A DNA stretch of 64,000 nucleotides, from contig UQVZ01000007.1 of the NCBI GenBank assembly GCA_900544675.1, forward strand, positions 1 to 64,000, given 5' to 3'. Of this stretch, positions 31,381 to 39,904 are shown piece after piece (the stretch's first letter is position 1; each line of letters starts with the position of its first letter). The notes under the pieces are model-generated. The model made no database searches. It worked only from the letters and a program-made list of their open reading frames with translations, and was not told the DNA's origin. The stretch is from an uncultured Bacteroides sp. Lineage in GTDB: Bacteria > Bacteroidota > Bacteroidia > Bacteroidales > Bacteroidaceae. A program made the position numbers and the translations under genes.

Positions 31381-31552
31381 ATGGATGAGAAAAAAAGTAA
31401 GATTGTAAGAAAGAAAAAGGAGGAAGTATCATGCGTGCTTCCGGCTTCATCAATGGAACACCCTATTTAGACTATGCGGTCTGTTTATGGTAACTGCTAC
31501 TTTCGCCTTTATCATATTCATAATAGTCAAGCAAGAGTATTTTGATAAATGA
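31381..31552 (+). pseudogene. Possible small membrane protein gene, frameshifted
   Basis: ATG 31381 opens a 29-codon frame (MDEKKSKIVRKKKEEVS..., stop 31468-31470). In another frame the sequence continues without stop to TGA 31550-31552 as 'TLFRLCGLFMVTATFAFIIFIIV' plus KQEYFDK, a convincing single membrane helix. One frameshift near 31465 would join both into a ~56-residue basic-then-hydrophobic small protein. A -7-like TATATTTG (31359-31366) lies just upstream. It could be a decayed gene, a sequencing error, or chance. No family recognised. Confidence 0.35.
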
Positions 31553-31621
31553 TTCTTCTTCTATCACTCATAACAAGGCTTAAAAACCGCCCACACATCC
31601 TACTGCCTGCAACGGAACAAT

Positions 31622-31706
31622 TAGCTTCGTCTCTGACAAGATTAATAATCTTCAAGCTGTAAGATTATTAATCTTACAGCAAATGCAGGTAGATGCATCG
31701 GGGAAG
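31622..31706. repeat. Element with two AAGATTATTAATCTT palindromes
   Basis: AAGATTAATAATCTT (31638-31652) and TAAGATTATTAATCTTA (31660-31676), framed by TAGCTTCGT on the left and GCAGGTAGATGCATCGGGGAAG on the right. It is the same design as the three-palindrome element at 13610-13715. It lies after the 3' end of the minus-strand regulator gene at 31778. Confidence 0.75.
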
Positions 31707-31777
31707 CCATTGGCTTTGATGGCGGTTTTCAGACTTTATCAATACCTCTCCAATTTAGACATGAGTTGGCAACGTTT

Positions 31778-33478
31778 TTATTGTTGCATTTTGCCTAGCG
31801 ATTTGACCCGCTCGGCAAAATCTTCTTTAGGGATAATAGCCCGGTTGCGCATCTTCAGCCGGTTGTTATAGACTGTTTGCGGAGAGCAGTGCAGGAACTC
31901 TGCAATCTTTACGCTATCGTTGATGCCTAAACGCACTAAGGCATAGATACGCAGGTCGGTATTGAGCAGTTCGCCTTCTTTCATTACAATACGTTCTTCC
32001 GGTCGCAGTAAAGTATTGAAATCGTTGACAAAATCAGGGTAGACATGCAGGAAAATGGCATCGAAATTATGATAAAATTCTTTCAACTCGCTTTTCACAA
32101 TCGGTTGGTCAGTCAGTTGCTTTACTTCATCCAGTTGTCCGGTTTTCAGTTTACGGTTTACGTTCTTACGGAAATCATCCAGTTTGCTGATGTAGGTAGA
32201 GCAGATAGAGAACACATAGCCTATGTATTCTTCCTTGATGTAGTTTGATTCGCGCAAGCGTCCGTTCGTGTCGCGTAAAGTTTCATTAAGCGACAAAAGC
32301 TGTTCGTTGGCTTCTTTTAGTTTGCGGTGGGCTTCCGAAAGTTGCTCTACGTGCTCATTTAACAATCGGTTGGTTGTGTCCAGTTTCTTTTTTGATTCTG
32401 AAATTCGCTTCATTTGCTTGTATATGTATGCCATGGCTATCAGTAAGATGAGAGATAGCACACTTACGGTTATGAGTGAGCTCGATAACCGTTTTTGTTG
32501 GATACGGTTGCGCTTTTGGTAAGCTTTATGGATTTCATCCAGTACCGATAGGATACCCGATACACGTATGCGGTTGTGGAATGCCTGTCCTATTTGCAGG
32601 CAGTAATTGGCATAGGTATAGGCCCGGTCGATATCACCCATTGTAAATAAGACGTAAGACAATTCTTCCAGTGAAGCGATGTCGCGGTTTGAGATGCGCA
32701 CGTCTGCCTGTGCCGAAAGGATGATGTATTTCAGATAATTCTTTTCGTCCCCATTTTTCCGGTAAAGTTGAGCCAGGATATAAGCGTTCATTGCGTCGCG
32801 GTTCTCGTCCAGGTGCGAACTGTCTACATCTTGTTTCAGCTCGGCTATCACTTCTTCCGTTTGCGAAGTCCTTTTAAATTTTCCTCCTTTGTACCAAAGA
32901 TAATCCGGATGTTTTTTTGTGACTACGGCATATACAGAATCAGCATATAATTTTTCCAATATATCATATTGGGGACGGCTGGAGGCTTCTTCTCCGAGGT
33001 ATTGGCCGAAATGTGAATAGAGGTACACCATTTGTCCGTAATATTCTACCTGTAAGTCTTGTGGGAGGCTTGTGCCCGAAATGCCTTGTACGGCATCGGC
33101 AGCTTCTTTCAGCAGTCCGGTTGCAGCCAATACATGTGATTTCTTTATTTTCCACTCTGCTATCAGGTCTTTCCGGTTCATGCTTGTGGCTATTTCCATG
33201 TTCCGGTTGATATAGAAGAATGCCGAATCTGCATCATAGATAAAGAATTCCCGGTAGAATTTCCGGTTCAGTTCATATTCTTCTTGTAGGGTGGAGACAT
33301 ATTTCTTTTCTTGGCGTAATTTTTCTATTTCCAGCTCTTTCATCCTTTCCAGCGATTCCTTTTCCGCCACCAAAGAGTCTAATCGCAGTAAATGTTTTTG
33401 TATGTCGTAGTCGGGAGAAGCTGCTTTGAGTGGCATTCCAAGGATGAGCAACAATAAAAAATAGAAAGTGTTTTTCAT
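31778..33478 (-). CDS. DUF6377-type membrane regulator with TPR-like and HTH parts
   Basis: A 566-residue protein. A signal peptide (MKNTFYFLLLLILGMPLKA) precedes an all-helical periplasmic part with TPR-like repeats (~60-310). One membrane helix follows at ~330-352, then a long coiled coil (~355-420) and a cytoplasmic C-terminal part ending in a helix-turn-helix ('NDSVKIAEFLHCSPQTVYNNRLKMRNRA'). This is the layout of DUF6377 proteins common next to Bacteroides polysaccharide loci. They look like one-piece sensor-regulators, but the mechanism is not established. ATG 33478 is chosen because it starts the signal peptide; the longer frame to 33529 is not needed. A TATCTTTG -7 box is on the minus strand at 33511-33518. 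Confidence 0.85.
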   Translation of the reverse strand: MKNTFYFLLLLILGMPLKAASPDYDIQKHLLRLDSLVAEKESLERMKELEIEKLRQEKKYVSTLQEEYELNRKFYREFFIYDADSAFFYINRNMEIATSMNRKDLIAEWKIKKSHVLAATGLLKEAADAVQGISGTSLPQDLQVEYYGQMVYLYSHFGQYLGEEASSRPQYDILEKLYADSVYAVVTKKHPDYLWYKGGKFKRTSQTEEVIAELKQDVDSSHLDENRDAMNAYILAQLYRKNGDEKNYLKYIILSAQADVRISNRDIASLEELSYVLFTMGDIDRAYTYANYCLQIGQAFHNRIRVSGILSVLDEIHKAYQKRNRIQQKRLSSSLITVSVLSLILLIAMAYIYKQMKRISESKKKLDTTNRLLNEHVEQLSEAHRKLKEANEQLLSLNETLRDTNGRLRESNYIKEEYIGYVFSICSTYISKLDDFRKNVNRKLKTGQLDEVKQLTDQPIVKSELKEFYHNFDAIFLHVYPDFVNDFNTLLRPEERIVMKEGELLNTDLRIYALVRLGINDSVKIAEFLHCSPQTVYNNRLKMRNRAIIPKEDFAERVKSLGKMQQ

Positions 33479-33569
33479 ATAAAGTATCTCGTTTATAGGT
33501 TTACATTTTGCAAAGATAAGTTTTATCAATGAATTAGCTCTTATGTTTGTAAGACAAATTGCGTCCTTA

Positions 33570-36410
33570 TTATTCGTCGGGCAGTTTCTGCAGGAAACCG
33601 GCCAGGCTTTCCCCTTCTTCCAGTCCCAGTTTCTTACGCAACCGGTAACGGGCTATTTCCACTCCACGCAATGAGATGTTCAGCAACGGTGCGATTTCTT
33701 TCGACATCAAGTCCATTTTAAGATAAGCACACATCATTTTTTCTTTTTTGTTCAGGTTGGGGAAGCGTTTGTCCAGGCATTTGAAGAAATCATGGTGTAC
33801 CGAGTCGAAAGCTGTTTCGAATATCTGTATGTCATCATCGTGTTCCAGATTCGTATCAATATTTCCTATCAGGCGGATGGTACTGCGGCGGATGTTTACC
33901 AGGTTTTCTTCTTTGATGGCTTTGGAAATGTTGAGCGCCTCTTTCTTTATGTCTTGCAGGATTTCGTTTTTACGCACAATGTTGAGCGTAGTGCGCACCA
34001 GTTCTTCTGTCTTGTGCTTCAACTCTGCCTGGAGGTTTTCTTCTTCCAACGAAACAATCCGTTCGTCTTTTAGGCGGGTCTCTTCTTTAAACTCTTGTTC
34101 CTGGCGTTTCAGCTCGTCCCGCTGGCGCAGGATGATGGTTTGTTGTTTGCGCCCGATGTGTCTGTATATCAGGTATAGTATTCCGATAACTGACAAGAGG
34201 TATGCGGCATACATTATTCCTGACCGGTACCAGGGAGGAAGGACGGTAAACGTAAAAGAAGCGATGTTTTCTTTGGAAGTCCCCTTTTCTGCCAGACGTA
34301 CTTGAAAGATATAGTCACCTTCGTGCAAATCGGTATACTCTTTGATGTTGTTTTCACTGTATTCACTCCATTCTCCGTCTTTTTCTCTTTTCAGGCGGTA
34401 AGAATAAAGGTTCTGTTCCGGACTGAGATAATTGTCGGCACTGCATACAATCCGGATGGAATTATGCGAGTAAGGAATGACAAAAGGGTCTGTGCTGTAA
34501 CGAAAGCTCCTGCCGTATGCCAGCGAGTCGCGGGTTCCGGTAAAAAACACTTTCCTGATTTGCAGGTGCGTGGGTGATTCCTGCGTTTCTTCATAAGGTT
34601 TGTGCAATAAGGTAAAACCGTCTTCCGTACCTATCAGCAAGTGGTCGTTGTCTATTTCGTTAATATGCTCGAATCCTTCTATCAAGTCATTGTGCAGCAG
34701 TAATCTGTTTTTCCCTTTCGAGGCAAGATACAAGTCATTATCCGTTACATACCATAAAGACCGGTTGGCGGCCTGTTTTATCAAGCGGTAATCCGCTTTC
34801 CCGTTTAATTCTTTTTGCAGATTCTCGAATGCCTCCAGCCGGTGGTTTTGGGGGTTGTATTTAAACAGTCCGTTACAGGTGCTTATGACAAACTCATTGT
34901 TGATGCACGAAAAGAATACGCCTTTGTTTTTGGGTATGGTTGGGCTGTTGTAGTTGGTTGCTTTGACTACCTGGGTCAGGTCGTCCGACAATGTCAGGCG
35001 AAACAAGCCGTCTCCTTTATTGGCTACCCACACGGTATGGTCGTTTTCTACAAAGACATTTTTGCACGAGTAAGGATATTCTTCCACTTGGCATGCCACT
35101 TCCCATTTGCCTTTCTCTTTTTTCAGCAGATAAAGTCCGCTATAGGTACTTGCAAGCAATCGGTCGGGATGTGAGAGTGCAGATACAGCCCACACTCCCC
35201 GTATGTGATTGATGCGGTTAATTCCTTTGTCGGAGAAAACGAATACGCCTATATCCGCACAGCAGAACATTTCTCCGTTATGTACGGATAAATGCCATAC
35301 CTGTCCGCCTACTTCCTTGATACGGCGGATGTCCAGATTTGCATTCGGACGGATATTCAGACTGGTATGATAAAGCCCTTGATTGGTTCCGAGGTAAAGC
35401 TTGCCTTGATATACACACGAAGCATATCCCGAGCCTAAAACGGGCTTGTTGCCATATAGAGGAAAAACGGGGGAGTTGAGCCGTATGCAGTCTATGCCGT
35501 TGTCCAGCCCTAACCATAGGTTAGAGTCACGGTCGAAAGCCATGGATAAGATGGTTTTGTTTTGCAGTCCGTTGTGGGTTGAGATGTTTTCTGTACGGTT
35601 CTGCGAGAGATAGACTAACAAGACACCGTTTTGTATAGAACCTAATGCCAGGGTGTCTCCTTTGATGTCGGCACAAAATAAATTATTGTTTCTGATAAAG
35701 TCGTCGGCAGAAGTTTTATAAGGAGACAAGGTGTGTCCGTCGTATAGATACAGTCCTTTGTCTCGGGTGACTATCATGACTTGTCGGCCGAATGGAAGAA
35801 GTGCCACGACTTTGAACGAAGAAATGCCTTGCGTATGGGGCAATTCCCTCAGCCTGTTTCCTTTGACAATGTTCAGTGCTTTTTCGTCAGCTACGTACAG
35901 ACGCCCGTTTATCAATGCTGATTGCTGGATGGCATTCGGGGCATGAATCGTATGTATCGCGTTTCCTTCGGTGTAGAAGATTTCCCAGTCGGAAAAAAAG
36001 TAAGTGTGTTCTTCGGTAGAATGGATATCCCATATTACATTGATGGATGTGTTTTCCGGGAGCTTGTCCGACAGGCAATGATAATCCAGCCCGCCTAATC
36101 TGTTGGGAGTAAAATATCCGAATTGCCTCATTCCACCGATATAAATGCAAGTGTCATTACTGATGCTGATGGTCCGTGTCTTGTTGTCGTTCATCGAATA
36201 AGTATTCCACGTAGTTCCGTCGAATTCCAACAAACCTTTATTGTTGGCAAAGTACATCCATCCGTTGGGGTGCTGTTTGATTTTCCAGTTTTGATTGCCG
36301 GAGGCATAGATACGGCGTGAATAGTTGACGATATCTCGTTGCCATTCGGCGTGTACCGTTGTCAAGCAAGTTCCGAGGAAAAAAAGAAGTAACGTCAGAT
36401 GTATCTTCAT
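33570..36410 (-). CDS. SusR-like membrane-spanning transcription regulator
   Basis: A 946-residue protein. After a signal peptide, residues ~25-620 form periplasmic two-component-regulator propeller repeats (e.g. 'GLLEFDGTTWNTY', 'FDRDSNLWLGLDNGIDCI'). A Y_Y_Y-type domain (~640-715, 'YSYRLKREKDGEWSEYSEN') follows, then a membrane helix (~725-748) and a coiled coil (~755-810). The cytoplasmic tail carries a LuxR-like helix-turn-helix (~898-933, 'MSKEIAPLLNISLRGVEIARYRLRKKLG'). There is no histidine kinase or receiver domain, so it is of the SusR type rather than a hybrid two-component system. It is divergent from the first susC gene and very probably senses an oligosaccharide and activates the island. 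A TAACTTTG -7 box lies at 36438-36445. Confidence 0.9.
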   Translation of the reverse strand: MKIHLTLLLFFLGTCLTTVHAEWQRDIVNYSRRIYASGNQNWKIKQHPNGWMYFANNKGLLEFDGTTWNTYSMNDNKTRTISISNDTCIYIGGMRQFGYFTPNRLGGLDYHCLSDKLPENTSINVIWDIHSTEEHTYFFSDWEIFYTEGNAIHTIHAPNAIQQSALINGRLYVADEKALNIVKGNRLRELPHTQGISSFKVVALLPFGRQVMIVTRDKGLYLYDGHTLSPYKTSADDFIRNNNLFCADIKGDTLALGSIQNGVLLVYLSQNRTENISTHNGLQNKTILSMAFDRDSNLWLGLDNGIDCIRLNSPVFPLYGNKPVLGSGYASCVYQGKLYLGTNQGLYHTSLNIRPNANLDIRRIKEVGGQVWHLSVHNGEMFCCADIGVFVFSDKGINRINHIRGVWAVSALSHPDRLLASTYSGLYLLKKEKGKWEVACQVEEYPYSCKNVFVENDHTVWVANKGDGLFRLTLSDDLTQVVKATNYNSPTIPKNKGVFFSCINNEFVISTCNGLFKYNPQNHRLEAFENLQKELNGKADYRLIKQAANRSLWYVTDNDLYLASKGKNRLLLHNDLIEGFEHINEIDNDHLLIGTEDGFTLLHKPYEETQESPTHLQIRKVFFTGTRDSLAYGRSFRYSTDPFVIPYSHNSIRIVCSADNYLSPEQNLYSYRLKREKDGEWSEYSENNIKEYTDLHEGDYIFQVRLAEKGTSKENIASFTFTVLPPWYRSGIMYAAYLLSVIGILYLIYRHIGRKQQTIILRQRDELKRQEQEFKEETRLKDERIVSLEEENLQAELKHKTEELVRTTLNIVRKNEILQDIKKEALNISKAIKEENLVNIRRSTIRLIGNIDTNLEHDDDIQIFETAFDSVHHDFFKCLDKRFPNLNKKEKMMCAYLKMDLMSKEIAPLLNISLRGVEIARYRLRKKLGLEEGESLAGFLQKLPDE

Positions 36411-36485
36411 AGTTTTTCATTTTGGTTTGTTTGCACGCAAAGTTATAACATTTCTTTTTAAAAACAGATATGTTGTCCGGAAAAC

Positions 36486-36574
36486 GAAGATATACTTCAT
36501 TGTCCAATGTAATATATCTTCTTTCGTAGTTTCAGTATATATGAAACTGCAGAGGAAGATATATTCGTTGGACA
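36486..36574. promoter_or_regulatory. Nested palindrome between the SusR-like gene and susC
   Basis: The centre is GTTTCAGTATATATGAAAC (36529-36547). Around it, ATATATCTTC (36512-36521) pairs with GAAGATATAT (36555-36564), and outside that TGTCCAA (36501-36507) pairs with TTGGACA (36568-36574). A further GAAGATATA (36486-36494) offers an alternative partner. The same centre with similar outer arms occurs at 62841-62901. Its place between regulator and susC makes an operator or a leader RNA structure possible. The remaining ~200 bp to susC hold a -7-like TATTTTTG (36722-36729). Confidence 0.7.
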
Positions 36575-36783
36575 TGTAATGCCTGTTCTCTTTTCCGGGA
36601 AAGCTATATCGCTGTATATCAGTAGTCTGATTTTTGTCTGAGAAAGTGATGATGTAGTGGATATGTTTTGTCTGAAAGGTCGTGTAGGGGTAAAAAAGTC
36701 GCATTGACAGCTCTGGCTCTTTATTTTTGTTTCCAGCTTTTGTTACAAGAGTTCTTTATTCATTAAACTAATATTTATTAATT

Positions 36784-39700
36784 ATGAAAAATGTACAAAT
36801 TCAGAGAGCGATAAGGTGGCTGCTCGCCTGTTGCGTTTTATTCTTGACAGACGTGGGGATTCATGCCCAAAACTTGCAGGGTATCCGTGGTCAAGTGGTT
36901 GATGCAGTGTCAAACGAGCCACTGATTGGAGTTTCGGTATTAGAAAAAGGCACTTCCAATGGAAACATAACCGACCTGGACGGTTATTTCAGTTTACAAG
37001 TTCATCCAGGTGCCGAGATTGTTTTTTCGTATATCGGTTATGTCACCCGCGAACTGAAGGTGGCCCAGGTACAAGGGGTCATTAAGATGGAAGAAGATTC
37101 ACAAACCTTGGATGAAGTCGTTGTGGTGGGATACGGCACACAGAAGAAAGTCAATTTAAGCGGTGCCGTAACTGCCATTGACGGAGACGAAATCAGCTCG
37201 AAACCGTCCCCGAATGTCCTTTCCGCCTTACAGGGGGAAATGCCTGGCGTAACGGTATTGCGTAGCGGCGGTGAGCCGGGCTCGGAAACATCAGGTTTAC
37301 GCATACGTGGATTTTCGTCTGCCAATTCAACTTCTGCACTGGTGCTGATAGATGGTGTAGAGGGGGACATGACCTTGCTGAACACGAACGACATTGCTTC
37401 CATTTCGGTGCTGAAAGATGCTTCGGCATGTGCCATTTACGGAGCAAGGGCAGCTGCTGGAGTGATACTGATTACGACCAAAAGTGGTGCCGAAGGCAAG
37501 CCACGTGTGTCGTATAACGGCTATTTCGGATTTAACACTCCCGGAAATATGCCTGAACGCTTGCCTGCCTGGGAAGAACAAGTTATGATTAATGAGTCAC
37601 GTATTCAGGCAAACGGTACTCCCGAATGGAGCCCGGAACAGACTTCGTGGGTAGGTAATCCGAATTTCAATTACCGGCCGAATAACACGAACGGGCGTTG
37701 GGATTATTTCCAGGCAACCAATTGGGTAGAAGAAGGGACCAAAGACTTTACTACCCAGCAGAATCATAGTGTGTCGGTGACCGGCGGCAAAAAAGAGCTT
37801 ACGTACCTGGTTTCTGCAGGATATTATACCAAAAACGGACTTTTGAAATACGGTCCGGATAAGAATGACCGTTACAATTTGCGCGTAAAGATAAATTCGG
37901 AATTGAACAAGCATATCAGCCTGAATGTTTTGGCAAGTTATGAAGGCAAGTTTATGGAGGTGAACCCGTATGGTTCGAAAAACATTCTGGGTCGTTTGTA
38001 CCGTGTACGTGGACGACAGCCTATCTTTACGCCGGAAGAAGATACGAATGAGAATCCTTACAACGGCGACTTGCAGGTAAATGCCATTGACCTGATGAAA
38101 AACGGAGGGGTAACAGAGAACCAATACGAAGCTTTCACGGGAAGAGGAGAACTGATAATTAAAGATTATGTGAAAGGATTGCAGCTGAAGTTCAGTGCCA
38201 GCCGCAAAGCCGACTATTATAGTCAGACCGTGAAAAGACGCACTCTGCAATGGTATGACCGGCTGGGAAACACGATTCGTTTCCAGGCGAACAATCCCAA
38301 TGAAATGAGCCGTCAGAAGAATAACGCTTATCATGACACGTTTGACGCTATTTTAAATTATAACCTGAACGTAAACAAACATGCGCTGGCCGTGATGGGA
38401 GGTGCTTCGTATGAGCGTTACCGGAAAGATGAGTTTAGCGGAACGGTGAAAAACCTGATATCGAATGATTTCTTCTCATTCAATTATTATGACAATTCAG
38501 TTATTACGAATACCAGCGTAAGCGATAACATCGAAACCTGGGCAATGATGTCTTATTTCGGGCGCATCAATTACAATTATGATGAACGTTACTTGCTGGA
38601 AGCCAATATCCGTTACGATGGAAGTTCGCGCTTGGCTCCGGACAAGCGTTGGAAAGCGTTCCCGTCTTTTTCGGGAGCATGGCGTGTCAGTGAGGAAAAA
38701 TGGTTTCATATACCTGTCATATCCAATTTCAAATTCCGTGCCTCATGGGGACAGTTAGGAAACGGTGCTGTATTAGGGTTGTACGATTATTTAGCACAAA
38801 TATCGTCTAATAAAAACCAGGGAGAAAACAATTTTTACCAAGGCCAGATGGCAAGTGTAAACAAGACTTGGGAAATTATTTCTACGACCAATATTGGTAT
38901 AGACCTGGGATTGTTTAATAACAAGTTGAATCTTACGGCAGACTATTACTGGAAGAAGAACGACAATATGCTTGCCAATCTGGAACTGCCTCATATTGTA
39001 GGTATCTCTGTGCCTCCTACCAATGTCGGAACATTGAAGACATGGGGATGGGAATTTGAAGTGTCATACCGCAATCGTTTCAAGGATTTGTTTTATCAGG
39101 TAAGTTTTAATTTGAGCGACAGCGATAATAAAGTGGTGCGTTACGATGGAAGGAACAGCATTTGGGCAGGCGCCGTAGATATTTTGGAGGGTTATCCGCT
39201 GAACACTATCTGGGGATATAAGACTGATGGTTTCTGGAGCAGCCGTGAAGAGTATTTGGCATATAAGGAAGCCAATCCCGGTTATCAGTCTTTCAATGAT
39301 GCCAATGTATCGGGAGGAGATGTGAAATATCTGGCACAAGGCAAAGCAGACCATACAATCGGTGCCGGAGGGGGCACGCCGGAAGATCCGGGAGACTTGG
39401 TTTGTTTAGGTAATTCGAATGCCCGTTACTGCTATGGATTCAATGTCAATCTGCAATGGCGTAACTTTGACTTTTCCGTCATGTTCCAAGGTGTGGGAAA
39501 GCGCTCGGTACTGATTGAAGGAGGCACGATGGCTCCGTTTGCGGCAACCTCGGATATGCCTTGGACCATTCACCGGGATTATTGGACACCGGAAAATCAA
39601 GACGCCTATTGGCCTCGCTTATACAGCGGTAATGATTTCAACTTCCAGCCGTCTGACCGCTGGATACAGGATGCTTCTTATATCCGTTTGAAAAACTTAC

Positions 39701-39891
39701 AGTTTGGATATAATTTCCAGTTGCAGAAGTTCCACATCGAAAAACTCCGCTTGTATGTATCGGGCGAAGACCTGTGGGAGCACTCCAATATGCTGAAGGT
39801 ATTTGACCCGGAAGTAGGTAATACCCCCAATTCAAACAATACCTATCCATTTTTCAGAACTTGGGCTATAGGATTAAGTTTAACCATTTAA
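36784..39891 (+). CDS. SusC/RagA-family TonB-dependent outer-membrane transporter (first)
   Basis: A 1035-residue outer-membrane importer of glycans. Signal peptide to about residue 28; carboxypeptidase-D-like domain (~33-110, 'GQVVDAVSNEPLIGVSVLEKGT'); TonB box region 'DEVVVVGYGTQKK'; plug domain (~120-240, 'VLSALQGEMPGV', 'SVLKDASACAIYGARAAAGVILITTK'); then a 22-strand barrel ending in the aromatic-terminated strand 'WAIGLSLTI'. Full length. It precedes its SusD partner by 13 bp and is divergent from the SusR-like regulator, so it is the first gene of the plus-strand operon. Substrate specificity cannot be read from sequence. Confidence 0.95.
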   Translation: MKNVQIQRAIRWLLACCVLFLTDVGIHAQNLQGIRGQVVDAVSNEPLIGVSVLEKGTSNGNITDLDGYFSLQVHPGAEIVFSYIGYVTRELKVAQVQGVIKMEEDSQTLDEVVVVGYGTQKKVNLSGAVTAIDGDEISSKPSPNVLSALQGEMPGVTVLRSGGEPGSETSGLRIRGFSSANSTSALVLIDGVEGDMTLLNTNDIASISVLKDASACAIYGARAAAGVILITTKSGAEGKPRVSYNGYFGFNTPGNMPERLPAWEEQVMINESRIQANGTPEWSPEQTSWVGNPNFNYRPNNTNGRWDYFQATNWVEEGTKDFTTQQNHSVSVTGGKKELTYLVSAGYYTKNGLLKYGPDKNDRYNLRVKINSELNKHISLNVLASYEGKFMEVNPYGSKNILGRLYRVRGRQPIFTPEEDTNENPYNGDLQVNAIDLMKNGGVTENQYEAFTGRGELIIKDYVKGLQLKFSASRKADYYSQTVKRRTLQWYDRLGNTIRFQANNPNEMSRQKNNAYHDTFDAILNYNLNVNKHALAVMGGASYERYRKDEFSGTVKNLISNDFFSFNYYDNSVITNTSVSDNIETWAMMSYFGRINYNYDERYLLEANIRYDGSSRLAPDKRWKAFPSFSGAWRVSEEKWFHIPVISNFKFRASWGQLGNGAVLGLYDYLAQISSNKNQGENNFYQGQMASVNKTWEIISTTNIGIDLGLFNNKLNLTADYYWKKNDNMLANLELPHIVGISVPPTNVGTLKTWGWEFEVSYRNRFKDLFYQVSFNLSDSDNKVVRYDGRNSIWAGAVDILEGYPLNTIWGYKTDGFWSSREEYLAYKEANPGYQSFNDANVSGGDVKYLAQGKADHTIGAGGGTPEDPGDLVCLGNSNARYCYGFNVNLQWRNFDFSVMFQGVGKRSVLIEGGTMAPFAATSDMPWTIHRDYWTPENQDAYWPRLYSGNDFNFQPSDRWIQDASYIRLKNLQFGYNFQLQKFHIEKLRLYVSGEDLWEHSNMLKVFDPEVGNTPNSNNTYPFFRTWAIGLSLTI

Positions 39892-39904
39892 AGCAGACGC
39901 ATAT

